This document shows, piece after piece, positions 42,844 to 50,969 of a DNA stretch of 64,000 nt (position 1 is its first letter; each line of letters opens with the position of its first letter). Source of the DNA: Salibaculum sp035270045 (GTDB lineage: Bacteria; Pseudomonadota; Alphaproteobacteria; Rhodobacterales; Rhodobacteraceae); contig NZ_DATFIP010000007.1 of NCBI RefSeq assembly GCF_035270045.1, positions 7,361 to 71,360 of the forward strand, given 5' to 3'. The notes beneath the pieces are model-generated. The model saw nothing but the letters and a program-made list of their open reading frames with translations, was not told the origin of the DNA and did not search any database. A program made the position numbers and the translations under genes.

Positions 42844-43981
42844 GGCCCTGCATCCTCATCGCCACCCAGTCGTGGAAGCAGTGGGTCGGGCTGTCCATGG
42901 CCGGGCTGAAGCGGCCGCCGTCGAAGCCCGGCGCGCTGCGGCCCCGCTGCATGCCCTCGCAGACGCCGATATCTTCCTCGAACACCGTTTTCCACAGCGT
43001 GGCGTTCTTGGCGCGCATCCCCTCGTCGGTCCGAGGGGTCGCGTAGAACAGGTGGATATGCTCGCGGGTGTGGTCCTGGGCGACGGGGTCCAGCACGATG
43101 GCAAAGGCGTGGTCGCGCTGCACGCCCAGCAGCACGTTGGGATAGAGCGCCACGTATTCGCCGCCCTCGACCCATTTCTCCGACAGGCCCTCGAAATCGG
43201 GGAAGACTTCCTCGTTGACCCCGCGCAATTGGCGGTAAACCAGCGTGCCCTGGCCCGAGTAATGCCCCGGGGCCTCGATGTTGTAATGGTCTTCCAGCCG
43301 CGAATAGCTGTTCAGGCCCGGATGGACCCATGGCAGGTGGTAGCTTTCGCAGTAGTTCTCGACCGCGAGCTTCCAGTTGGTCCTGACGTCCAGCACGAAG
43401 GTGCTGTCGGCACCCCCGTGATAGAGCGGCTTGTCATGCTCGGCCCAGCGGGCGATCAGGTCGGCGTGCACCTCCTCGAAGGGCGGGGCGGTGCCGTCGA
43501 CGTTGATGAAGACCACCTCGCGCCAGATGTGGCTGGGCACCTCGATCAGCCCGAGGGTGTCCTTGTCGATGGCGTCGTGGGTGTTGTGGCCCGGCCCACC
43601 CACGTGGGGGGTCGAGACCAGCCGTCCGGCGGTTGAGTAGCACCAGGAATGATAGGGGCAGCGGATCGCGCCCTCGATCTTGCGCGGCTCGGGCACCAGC
43701 ATCATGCCGCGGTGGCGGCAGATGTTCTGAAACACGCGGACCTCGCCCTGTTTGTCCCGGATCAGCAGAAGCGGCATCCCGAGGAAATCCATGGGCACCG
43801 CGTCGCCCGGCTCGGGGACATCGGCGGTGACGGCCAGCCCCGCCCAGGTCGACATGAGCAGGGCCTGCGCCTCGGTGCGGAACATGTCCGGGTCCGTGTA
43901 ATGGGCGTTGGGCAGTCCGTTGGCACTGGCGACGGGGCGGCGTACCGCATCCAGCGCGTCAAGCTCGATATCCTTGGCCAT
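42836..43981 (-). CDS. Rieske aromatic ring-hydroxylating-type oxygenase, alpha subunit
   Basis: The 381-residue protein has a Rieske [2Fe-2S] site, Cys88-x-His90 and Cys108-x2-His111 (NICRHRGMM and RCPYHSWCY). A mononuclear iron domain follows, with NWKLAVENYCESYHLPWVHP. Such enzymes include glycine betaine, carnitine and stachydrine monooxygenases as well as aromatic dioxygenases; the ferredoxin reductase partner is not adjacent. Since sarcosine oxidase lies nearby in the window, an N-methylated amine substrate is possible but unproven. ATG 43981 follows GGAG; an in-frame start 33 bases upstream was rejected. Confidence 0.88.
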   Translation of the reverse strand: MAKDIELDALDAVRRPVASANGLPNAHYTDPDMFRTEAQALLMSTWAGLAVTADVPEPGDAVPMDFLGMPLLLIRDKQGEVRVFQNICRHRGMMLVPEPRKIEGAIRCPYHSWCYSTAGRLVSTPHVGGPGHNTHDAIDKDTLGLIEVPSHIWREVVFINVDGTAPPFEEVHADLIARWAEHDKPLYHGGADSTFVLDVRTNWKLAVENYCESYHLPWVHPGLNSYSRLEDHYNIEAPGHYSGQGTLVYRQLRGVNEEVFPDFEGLSEKWVEGGEYVALYPNVLLGVQRDHAFAIVLDPVAQDHTREHIHLFYATPRTDEGMRAKNATLWKTVFEEDIGVCEGMQRGRSAPGFDGGRFSPAMDSPTHCFHDWVAMRMQGHG

Positions 43982-44113
43982 CGGGCACACTCCTGTCGTC
44001 GGATCGTGCGTCACGATAGCTCGGCGGGGCGGCGTGCGCCGCTATCCCAGCGACATGCGCTTTTCTCACCGCGACATGCGGGGGGAATTCGGGCCTGACA
44101 GGAGGTGGACGTG

Positions 44114-44677
44114 TTACGCTGCGCCGCGTGACAGGGCAGCAACGCCGGTGCGCGCCATTTCCACCAGGCCGATGGGGCGCATCAGGTCGGCGAAGGCGTC
44201 GATCTTTTCCGGCGTGCCGGTGATCTCGAAGACGAAGCTTTCGAGCGTGCTGTCCACGACGCTGGCGCGAAAGACATCCGCCAGGCGCAGCGCCTCGACC
44301 CGGTCTTCGCCCTTGCCCGTCACCTTGAAAAGCGCAAGTTCGCGCTCGACGCTGCGGCCCTCGACCGTCAGGTCATGGACTTCGTGGACCGGAACGATCC
44401 GGCCCAGCTGGGCGGTGATCTGGTTGATGACCTGCGGCGTGCCGGTGGTGACGATGGTGATGCGGCTCAGGTGCCCGGTATGGTCCACCTCGGCCACGGT
44501 CAGACTCTCGATGTTGTAGCCCCGCCCCGAGAACAGCCCGATGACACGGGCCAGAACGCCCGGCTCGTTCTCGACCAGAACGGCGAGGGTGTGGCGTTCC
44601 TCGGTGTCCGAGAAGGTGGGCCGCAGGTTGTAGGCGGAATGGCTCGTGGAGCCTTTCTTGATATTGAGCGCAGACAT
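44114..44677 (-). CDS. ilvN: Acetolactate synthase small (regulatory) subunit
   Basis: The small subunit activates IlvB and confers valine feedback inhibition. The 187-residue protein has the N-terminal ACT domain (TLAVLVENEPGVLARVIGLF, SGRGYNIESLTVAEVD) and the C-terminal regulatory domain (RELALFKVTGKGEDRVEALR, FVFEITGTPEKIDAFADLM). Its ATG overlaps the stop of the upstream small gene as TAATG, so translation is coupled to that inserted gene rather than directly to ilvB. Confidence 0.96.
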   Translation of the reverse strand: MSALNIKKGSTSHSAYNLRPTFSDTEERHTLAVLVENEPGVLARVIGLFSGRGYNIESLTVAEVDHTGHLSRITIVTTGTPQVINQITAQLGRIVPVHEVHDLTVEGRSVERELALFKVTGKGEDRVEALRLADVFRASVVDSTLESFVFEITGTPEKIDAFADLMRPIGLVEMARTGVAALSRGAA

Positions 44678-45153
44678 TATGGGTTCCTATACTGTTCATT
44701 ACCACTAGCCTCTGGTGACGTATTTACTTGAAAAGCTGTGGTGCGAGCGGTGATCTGATCGGTGAATTCGCGCCAATCAGTAGCAATTTTGGTCGCATTC
44801 CAATCATCAAGATTGGCTCGAATAACGGTTTCAACTAGTGGATCGAGAACGCTACTTCTAAGGCCTTTAGCATATTCTGCTTTCGCTCTCTTGGTTGTTT
44901 CATTCGGGAAGATTAGCCGCCCGTAATCAATCTGCGTCGACAATTCGATAGCCGCCGTCCGTTTTGTTAAGTCGTCTCCACTACGCAGGTCGCAATAGAT
45001 TTCCGCCAATTTTTGAACCCAGAGATGCAAGTCGGCTTCCCTGGATATTTGAAACGACCGACGTCTGTCGAGGATTGTAACAAGACCAAATGCAGCCGAG
45101 ATAATCACAGCCGCAGTCGAGGTGACTAACGGAACCCATTGTTGCCATTCCAT
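44677..45153 (-). CDS. AT-richer single-helix membrane protein inserted between ilvB and ilvN
   Basis: I do not recognise the family. The 158-residue product has one N-terminal membrane helix (about 7-26, VPLVTSTAAVIISAAFGLVT). A charged cytoplasmic part follows, with SFQISREADLHLWVQKLAEI, TAAIELSTQIDYGRLIFPN and VIRANLDDWNATKIATDWRE. Base composition is clearly more AT-rich than the flanking ilv genes and rare codons are more frequent, suggesting transfer. GGAG precedes the ATG and the TAA overlaps the ilvN start, so it has become a working member of the operon. ilvB and ilvN are normally adjacent. Confidence 0.7.
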   Translation of the reverse strand: MEWQQWVPLVTSTAAVIISAAFGLVTILDRRRSFQISREADLHLWVQKLAEIYCDLRSGDDLTKRTAAIELSTQIDYGRLIFPNETTKRAKAEYAKGLRSSVLDPLVETVIRANLDDWNATKIATDWREFTDQITARTTAFQVNTSPEASGNEQYRNP

Positions 45154-45164
45154 TGTGCCGTCTC

Positions 45165-46919
45165 CTAAACCAACACCGATCCCTTGCTGTCGATCACACC
45201 TTGCGTTTCGGCCTCGCCCAGCAGCATCTCGTTGTGGGCCTTGCCCGACGGGATCATGGGGAAGCAGTTCTCGTGCTTCTCGACCAGGCAGTCGAAGATC
45301 ACCGGGCCGTCGTGGTTCAGCATCTCCATGATGGCGTCGTCCAGGTCGGCGGGGTCGTCGCACAGGATTCCCTTGGCGCCGAAGGCCTCGGCCAGTTTCA
45401 CGAAATCGGGCAGGGCCTCGGACCAGCTCGACGAATAGCGCTCGCCGTGCAGGAGTTCCTGCCACTGGCGCACCATCCCGAGGCGTTCATTGTTCAGGAT
45501 GAACTGCTTGACCGGCAGACGGTACTGCACCGCCGTGCCCATTTCCTGCATGTTCATCAGCCACGATGCCTCGCCCGCCACGTTTATGACCAGCGCATCC
45601 GGGTGCCCCATCTGGACCCCGATCGACGCAGGAAAGCCATAGCCCATGGTTCCCAGCCCGCCCGAGGTCATCCAGTGGTTGGGATCGTCGAAGCCCATGT
45701 ACTGGGCCGCCCACATCTGGTGCTGGCCCACCTCGGTGCAGATGAACCGGTCCTTGCGATCCTTGGTCAGCGCCTCCAACCGTTCCAGGGCGTATTGCGG
45801 ACGGATGGTCTTGCCTTCCTGGGTGTAGGCGAGGCAGTTGACCGTCTTCCAGTCGGCGATCTGCGCCCACCAGTCGTCGAGTCCCGCGCGGTCGGTCTTG
45901 CGGCCGCGGGATTTCCAGACCTTCAGCACGTCCTCGAGCACATGGCCCACGTCGCCGATGATGGCGATATCCGTGCGGATCACCTTGTTGATCGACGACG
46001 GGTCGATGTCGATATGAACCTTCTTCGAATTGGGGCTGAAGGCGTCGATCCGACCGGTGATGCGATCGTCGAACCGGGCGCCTATGTTGATCATCAGGTC
46101 GCAGTCGTGCATCGCCATGTTGGACTCGTAAAGCCCGTGCATCCCCAGCATCCCCAGCCAGTTCGCGCCCGAGGCGGGGTAGGCGCCCAGCCCCATCAGG
46201 GTCGAGGTGATGGGAAAGCCCGTGGCATCGACCAGTTCGCGCAGCAGCTGGCTGGCCGCCGGGCCGGAATTGATGACGCCGCCGCCGGTGTAGAAGATCG
46301 GCTTCTTCGCCTTCTCGATGGCCGCCACCAGGTCGGTGACGCCCTCGATGTCGCCCTTGACCTGGGGGTGGTAATGCGAGGTCATGGCCCTGGGCGCCGT
46401 GTAGTCGGCCGCGGCGAATTGCACGTCCTTGGGAATATCGACCAGCACGGGGCCGGGGCGGCCGCTTGCCGCGACGTGAAAGGCTTCGTGGATGATATTC
46501 GACAGGTTTTCAGTGTCCTTGACCAGCCAGTTGTGCTTGGTGCAGGGGCGCGTGATGCCCACCGTGTCGGCCTCCTGGAAGGCGTCCGAACCGATCATGA
46601 AGGTCGGCACCTGGCCGGAGAAGACCACCAGCGGGATCGAATCCATCAGCGCGTCGGTCAGCCCGGTGACGGCATTGGTGGCCCCGGGGCCCGAGGTGAC
46701 AAGTGCAACACCCACCTTGCCGGTTGCGCGGGCATAGCCCTCGGCGGCGTGGATGGCCCCCTGTTCGTGGCGCACGAGGACGTGTTTGATCGAGTTCTGC
46801 TGAAAGACCTCGTCGTAGATGGGCAGCACGGCGCCGCCAGGATAGCCGAATACCGTGTCCACGCCCTGGTCAATCAGGGCCTGAACCACCATTTTCGCTC
46901 CGGTCATCTGTGCTGACAT
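45165..46919 (-). CDS. ilvB: Acetolactate synthase large (catalytic) subunit
   Basis: The thiamine diphosphate and FAD enzyme makes acetolactate or acetohydroxybutyrate, the first common step to valine, leucine and isoleucine. The 584-residue protein opens MSAQMTGAKMVVQALIDQGV and carries FGYPGGAVLPIYDEVF, the catalytic Glu region VRHEQGAIHAAEGYARATGK, and the cofactor region LGTMGYGFPASIGVQ with NVAGEASWLMNMQEM. ATG 46919 is preceded by AGGA; the 27 extra residues of a longer frame overlap the attenuator and were rejected. Expression is probably controlled by the leader upstream. Confidence 0.96.
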   Translation of the reverse strand: MSAQMTGAKMVVQALIDQGVDTVFGYPGGAVLPIYDEVFQQNSIKHVLVRHEQGAIHAAEGYARATGKVGVALVTSGPGATNAVTGLTDALMDSIPLVVFSGQVPTFMIGSDAFQEADTVGITRPCTKHNWLVKDTENLSNIIHEAFHVAASGRPGPVLVDIPKDVQFAAADYTAPRAMTSHYHPQVKGDIEGVTDLVAAIEKAKKPIFYTGGGVINSGPAASQLLRELVDATGFPITSTLMGLGAYPASGANWLGMLGMHGLYESNMAMHDCDLMINIGARFDDRITGRIDAFSPNSKKVHIDIDPSSINKVIRTDIAIIGDVGHVLEDVLKVWKSRGRKTDRAGLDDWWAQIADWKTVNCLAYTQEGKTIRPQYALERLEALTKDRKDRFICTEVGQHQMWAAQYMGFDDPNHWMTSGGLGTMGYGFPASIGVQMGHPDALVINVAGEASWLMNMQEMGTAVQYRLPVKQFILNNERLGMVRQWQELLHGERYSSSWSEALPDFVKLAEAFGAKGILCDDPADLDDAIMEMLNHDGPVIFDCLVEKHENCFPMIPSGKAHNEMLLGEAETQGVIDSKGSVLV

Positions 46920-46957
46920 CGTCTTATCCTCATCTCGTGACGTTATCTGCCTTGCGC

Positions 46958-46989
46958 AAAAAAAAGCCCCCGGCGGGATTTCCGAGGGC
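46958..46989 (-). terminator. Attenuator terminator of the ilvB operon
   Basis: On the minus strand GCCCTCGG pairs with CCGGGGGC (one G-U pair) around an 8-base loop and is followed by eight T. It lies 38 bases upstream of the ilvB start, after the leader peptide, so termination here would silence ilvB. Confidence 0.88.
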
Positions 46990-47032
46990 GCATGGGTCAC
47001 CGTTATGGCAAAACCGTTACCGGCCCATGCGC
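46988..47032 (-). promoter_or_regulatory. Alternative (antiterminator) hairpin of the ilvB leader
   Basis: GCGCATGGG and CCCATGCGC are exact complements. The first arm covers codons 12-14 of the leader peptide; the second arm shares its last two bases with the first arm of the terminator, so the two hairpins compete. A ribosome stalled earlier on Leu/Ile/Val codons would leave this stem free to form, which would prevent termination. Confidence 0.7.
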
Positions 47033-47064
47033 GTTGCCCTTACAAGTACCAGGTCGATAAGCAT
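47017..47064 (-). CDS. ilvB operon leader peptide (15 residues)
   Basis: A 15-codon ORF, MLIDLVLVRATRMGR, ends in TAA just before the terminator. Six of its first eight residues are Leu, Ile or Val (three Leu, one Ile, two Val), the products whose supply the operon serves. Translation speed through codons 2-8 would choose between the downstream hairpins, as in ilv leaders of enterobacteria. A modest GGAAAG ribosome site lies ten bases upstream. It is too short for routine gene calling. Confidence 0.8.
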   Translation of the reverse strand: MLIDLVLVRATRMGR

Positions 47065-47094
47065 TCTCGGCGGCTTTCCATGCTGCGTGCGGGC

Positions 47095-47122
47095 AGTTTG
47101 CACGGGCGCGTCCGAGGGTCAA
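47095..47122 (-). promoter_or_regulatory. Putative promoter of the ilvB leader
   Basis: On the minus strand TTGACC is followed after 16 bases by CAAACT, a weak -10. Transcription would start near 47088, about 24 bases before the leader peptide start. The remaining 47123-47241 up to the DUF1289 gene holds nothing else recognisable. Confidence 0.4.
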
Positions 47123-47241
47123 CCGCGAATCCGGAGATAGTGTCGCCCCGGCGGCAGTTTTTGGAATTTTCTTTCCGGTGATGGCTGTGGCGCAGGGTCG
47201 CATGCCGCCCTGTCGCGCCGCGCGGGCGCCGCCGGACGGCG

Positions 47242-47487
47242 CTAACGCTTCAGCCGCGCGGCACGGCCGCCGCGGCGCTGGCGCAGCAGGCCGGCCCGGC
47301 CGGGAAGCTCTTGCATGATGGCGCGGCGGGCCTCGGGGGTCAGCCGTGACCAGGTCGCGATCTCGTCGATGCTGCGGTGACATCCGGTGCAGATGCGGGC
47401 CTCGGGGTGGACCACGCAGACCTGGATGCAGGGACTCTCGATCTCGGTCCGCGTCCAGACCTCGTCGCCATTGTCCGGTCCCGTCAT
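47242..47487 (-). CDS. DUF1289 small Cys-rich protein
   Basis: The 81-residue protein carries the DUF1289 pattern ESPCIQVCVVHPEARICTGC followed by RSIDEIATWSRLTPEARRAI. The four spaced cysteines (CxxxC ... CxxC) suggest an iron-sulfur or zinc site. The C-terminus is Arg-rich. Its ATG overlaps the end of ruvX by four bases, so it is cotranslated with ruvX and ccmI. The family function is unknown. Confidence 0.9.
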   Translation of the reverse strand: MTGPDNGDEVWTRTEIESPCIQVCVVHPEARICTGCHRSIDEIATWSRLTPEARRAIMQELPGRAGLLRQRRGGRAARLKR

Positions 47488-47960
47488 CGTCCCGCCCCGA
47501 TGTTGCACATGCGATCCAGCAGCCCTTGCAGGATAACACCGGCGGCGACATGGTCGATGACCTCTGCGCGACGTTTTCGTGTCGTATCCGCCTCCAGCAG
47601 GGCGCGTTCGGCGGCCACGGTCGACAACCTTTCGTCCCAGTAGGTGATGGGCAGGTCCGTCAGCCGGGACAGGTTGCGGGCGAAGGCGCGCGTGGACTGC
47701 GCGCGGGGGCCTTCGGTGCCGTCCATGTTGCGCGGCAGCCCCAGCACCAGGCCGCCGACCTCGCGCCGGGCCACAAGCGACAGCAGCGCCGCCGCGTCCG
47801 TGGTGAACTTGCGCCGCTTGAGCGTTTCCATCGGTGTGGCGACCGTGTGCAGCCGGTCCGAGATGGCCACGCCGATGGTCTTGGTCCCCAGGTCCAGCCC
47901 GGCCAGTGGTGCCATGGGCGGCAGCGCGGCGGCAAAGTCCTCGGGGGTTTCGAAGATCAT
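47484..47960 (-). CDS. ruvX: Putative Holliday junction resolvase RuvX (YqgF)
   Basis: RuvX is an RNase H-fold nuclease linked to 16S rRNA processing and proposed Holliday junction resolution. The 158-residue protein has the catalytic strand LAGLDLGTKTIGVAISDRL near 24-42, GLVLGLPRNMDGTEGPRAQS and the YWDERLSTVAAE block. ATG 47960 overlaps the ccmI stop as ATGA, and the end overlaps the DUF1289 gene. It forms a three-gene unit ccmI-ruvX-DUF1289. Confidence 0.93.
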   Translation of the reverse strand: MIFETPEDFAAALPPMAPLAGLDLGTKTIGVAISDRLHTVATPMETLKRRKFTTDAAALLSLVARREVGGLVLGLPRNMDGTEGPRAQSTRAFARNLSRLTDLPITYWDERLSTVAAERALLEADTTRKRRAEVIDHVAAGVILQGLLDRMCNIGAGR

Positions 47961-49420
47961 TCGGCGACGCCGGCGGCCCTGGCTGCGCTGCGGATGGTGG
48001 CCACGGCCTCGGGCGAGGCGGCAAAGACCTGCTGGGCCTCGGCCCATATCGCGGCGGCGCGGTCGGCGTCGTTCAGCACCCCCAGCGCCCGGATCAGCTG
48101 TGCCCAGTCAGCCGGCGGGCCACCTTCTTCGGCCAGCCGCGTCGAGAGGCCCGAGACCATGTTCTCGATCATCGCGGCGCGGTCTTCCTCGGACATGTCC
48201 TGCGCAGCTTCCATGTCGGCGGCCGTGGGGCCGCGCGTTTGTGCGTCCGGCAGGCTGTAGTCGGTGCCCGCACGCCGGGCCACGGCCTCGATTTGGCTGG
48301 CGGCCATGGTATAGTGCAGGCTGCTCGGCGCGCCGGTTTCAATTACCCGTCGGAAGAATTCGAAGGCCCGGTCCGGCCGGTCCGTCTGGGAATAGAGAAG
48401 CCCCGCGTAATAGAGCGCGGCGACGTTGTCCTCGTCGCGCTGCAACAGGCGGACGGCGATGGTTTCGGCCTCGGGCGAGACGACCCCGTCGGCGGCGCTG
48501 ACAAGGTAGTCGAGCAGTTCTGCGTAGTCCTCCGTCGCGGCGCCGTCCCCCTTTGCGGCGATGTTGCGTTCCTTGGCGCGGGCCGCGGCCTGGAAATGCC
48601 CGACCGAGCGCGCATCGAGCGCCATGGCCTGCCAGAGCTCGGCCCGGGCCTCGCGGCCCTCCACGAACCCGTTGATCTGAGCCTGAAGGTCGGGGCTGAT
48701 CCCGCCGTCCTCGGAGATGAACTCATAGAGCGCCAGGCGGTAGCGGTCTGTTTCCGTGGCGTCGTCCCCCTTGAGCGCCACGACACGGGCCTGCGCCTCG
48801 GCGGCTGCCTCGAATTCCAGAAGGCGCCCTTCGTTGTCGGCCAGCAACTGCCAGCCGTTCTGATCCTCGGGGCGAGTGGGCACGATGTCGCGCAGGCGTT
48901 CGATCATCTCGCGCACGTCCTCGGTGACCTGCGGGGTGGCGGCGATCTTGTCGGTGACACGGGCCTCGGCCTCACGCTGGCTGGGACGGTCGCGGCGCAT
49001 GTCCTCGGCTGCGGCGATGCGCTCGGCCCGGGGCAGGTCGCCGTAGCCGGGCACACCGAGTTGCACGTAACCCCAGAGCGAGGCCCCCGCCACGCCCAGC
49101 ATGGTCACCAGCGCCAGCGTCAGGTTCAGCCGCCTTGGCGCTTCGTTGCGCGTCACGGCGTCGGTTCCGGCACGGTCGGCGGCCAGCAGGCGGCGGGCGA
49201 TCTCGGTGCGGGTGCGCTCGGCCTCCTCGGCGTTCAGGACGCCGCGTGCCAGATCGCGCTCGACCTCGTCCAGCTGGGACTTGTAGATGTCCACATCGGT
49301 GACTTCGCCCGCGCTCTCCTCGCTCTCGCCGGCGCGGATCAGCGGGGCCACGAGGGCGGCGACGGTCAGCCCGACCAGCGCGGCGGCGATGACCCAGAAT
49401 ATCCAGACGTTCGGTTCCAT
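47957..49420 (-). CDS. ccmI: Cytochrome c biogenesis protein CcmI
   Basis: CcmI holds apocytochrome c for heme ligation at the inner membrane. The 487-residue protein has two N-terminal membrane helices (about 5-27 and about 98-117). Between them is the CcmI signature DVDIYKSQLDEVERDLARG with EEAERTRTEIARRLLAADRA. A long periplasmic C-terminal part has TPR-like helices such as NVAALYYAGLLYSQTDRPDR. It is divergent from soxB across 186 bases. Confidence 0.92.
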   Translation of the reverse strand: MEPNVWIFWVIAAALVGLTVAALVAPLIRAGESEESAGEVTDVDIYKSQLDEVERDLARGVLNAEEAERTRTEIARRLLAADRAGTDAVTRNEAPRRLNLTLALVTMLGVAGASLWGYVQLGVPGYGDLPRAERIAAAEDMRRDRPSQREAEARVTDKIAATPQVTEDVREMIERLRDIVPTRPEDQNGWQLLADNEGRLLEFEAAAEAQARVVALKGDDATETDRYRLALYEFISEDGGISPDLQAQINGFVEGREARAELWQAMALDARSVGHFQAAARAKERNIAAKGDGAATEDYAELLDYLVSAADGVVSPEAETIAVRLLQRDEDNVAALYYAGLLYSQTDRPDRAFEFFRRVIETGAPSSLHYTMAASQIEAVARRAGTDYSLPDAQTRGPTAADMEAAQDMSEEDRAAMIENMVSGLSTRLAEEGGPPADWAQLIRALGVLNDADRAAAIWAEAQQVFAASPEAVATIRSAARAAGVAE

Positions 49421-49606
49421 TGCAGGGATGGTTTATCCCGTGTTGCCGCGTCGCGAAAGACCCCACGTGACATGCGGTTGCGGCAAATTCGCACCGCCGG
49501 GCGGGCTTGTCGGAAACGCGCCGTCAAATGCCGCCGTGAGTCCGCTGTTTCGCCGGCCCATGCGTCACAAGGATGGCCAAGGACCGACTGACGCGAGAGT
49601 GAGCCC

Positions 49607-50851
49607 ATGAGACGCTTTTCAGCCTTTGCCGTTGCGCGAGAGGCCGCCCGCCACCACGCCGGCTGGGAGCGGCATTGGCGCTCGCCCAGCCCCAAGAAAC
49701 ACTACGACGCCATCATCATCGGTGCCGGCGGGCACGGTCTGGCCACCGCCTATCACCTTGGTAAGGATCATGGCATCATCAATGTCGCGGTGCTGGAAAA
49801 GGGCTGGCTGGGCGGCGGCAATACCGGCCGCAACACCACGATCATCCGGTCCAATTACCTTCAGGACCCCTCGGCGGCGATCTACGAGAAGGCGCGCAGC
49901 CTCTACGAGACCCTGAGTCAGGACCTGAACTACAACGTGATGTATTCCCCGCGTGGCGTCATCATGCTGGCCCAGACCGAGCACGAGGTGCGCGGCTACC
50001 TGCGCACCGCCCATGCCAATGCCTTGCAGGGCGTGCAGACGGAATTCATCAGCCCAAAGCGGGTCAAGGAACTGGTGCCGATCATCAATCTTGACGGCCC
50101 GCGTTACCCGGTTCTTGGCGGGCTTTGGCAGGCCCGTGCGGGCACCGCGCGCCATGATGCCGTGGCCTGGGGTTATGCCCGGGCCTGCTCGGACATGGGC
50201 ATGGACATCATCCAGCAGTGCGAGGTGACGGGCATCACCCGTGACGGTGACCGCGTCACGGGCGTCGAGACGACCAGGGGCGACATCGGCTGTACCAAGC
50301 TGGGCATCGTCGTGGCGGGGCACTCTGGCGTCATGGCCGAGAAGGCGGGATTCCGCCTTCCCATCGAGAGTGTCGCGCTCCAGGCGCTGGTGTCAGAGCC
50401 GATCAAGCCCTGCATGGACGTTGTCGTGATGGCCAACACCGTGCATGGCTACATGTCCCAGTCGGACAAGGGCGAGATGGTGATCGGCGGCGGCGCGGAC
50501 GGCTACAACAACTACACCCAGCGCGGCAGCTTCCACCATGCCGAGGAAACCGTGCGGGCCCTGGTCGAGACCTTCCCGATGATCTCGCGCCTCAAGATGC
50601 TGCGGCAATGGGGCGGGATCGTGGACATGACCGGCGACCGCTCGCCCATCCTGTCCAAAACCCCGGTCGAGGGCGTCTTCGTCAATTGCGGATGGGGCAC
50701 CGGCGGGTTCAAGGCCATTCCCGGCTCGGGCTATGCCATGGCCGAGCTGATGGCCAAGGGCGGCTCGCCGCTGGCTGATGAATTCTCGATGTGGCGGTTC
50801 CGCGAAGGCAGGTTCATCGACGAAAGCGTTGCGGCGGGGGTGGCGCATTGA
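49607..50851 (+). CDS. soxB: Sarcosine oxidase beta subunit
   Basis: The beta subunit of heterotetrameric sarcosine oxidase oxidises sarcosine to glycine using FAD and covalent FMN. The 414-residue protein has the FAD motif DAIIIGAGGHGLATAYHLGK near 34-53. Residue His in ARHDAVAWG (about 182) matches the FMN attachment His. GGNTGRNTTIIRSNYL and CGWGTGGFKAIPGSGYAMAE are also conserved. It leads soxB-soxD-soxA-soxG and is followed by a 118-base gap with a palindrome. Confidence 0.96.
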   Translation: MRRFSAFAVAREAARHHAGWERHWRSPSPKKHYDAIIIGAGGHGLATAYHLGKDHGIINVAVLEKGWLGGGNTGRNTTIIRSNYLQDPSAAIYEKARSLYETLSQDLNYNVMYSPRGVIMLAQTEHEVRGYLRTAHANALQGVQTEFISPKRVKELVPIINLDGPRYPVLGGLWQARAGTARHDAVAWGYARACSDMGMDIIQQCEVTGITRDGDRVTGVETTRGDIGCTKLGIVVAGHSGVMAEKAGFRLPIESVALQALVSEPIKPCMDVVVMANTVHGYMSQSDKGEMVIGGGADGYNNYTQRGSFHHAEETVRALVETFPMISRLKMLRQWGGIVDMTGDRSPILSKTPVEGVFVNCGWGTGGFKAIPGSGYAMAELMAKGGSPLADEFSMWRFREGRFIDESVAAGVAH

Positions 50852-50871
50852 TGGGGGCGGTTCGTTTGCCA

Positions 50872-50895
50872 ATCGGCGATGCTTGCATCGCCGAT
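50872..50895. repeat. Perfect palindrome between soxB and soxD
   Basis: ATCGGCGATGC and GCATCGCCGAT are exact complements with two bases between them, directly after soxB. It resembles the REP-type palindromes found between genes in an operon and could protect the soxB mRNA end. The 118-base gap contains an in-frame ORF without any family features, judged non-coding. Confidence 0.6.
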
Positions 50896-50969
50896 CGCGC
50901 CCGACCCGCCCCCGGGCGGGGCGCGGTGGTCCCGATCCAGCGGTTCATGGATGAAAAAGGAGGGACGTC

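Noticed and set aside
49421..49606. A glycine-type riboswitch ahead of the sarcosine oxidase operon
   Set aside because: No aptamer-like conserved core could be recognised in the 186-base divergent gap, so none is claimed.
50852..50969. A small ORF between soxB and soxD
   Set aside because: It crosses the palindrome, has an Arg/Pro/Ala composition typical of chance GC-rich frames, and lacks a good start.
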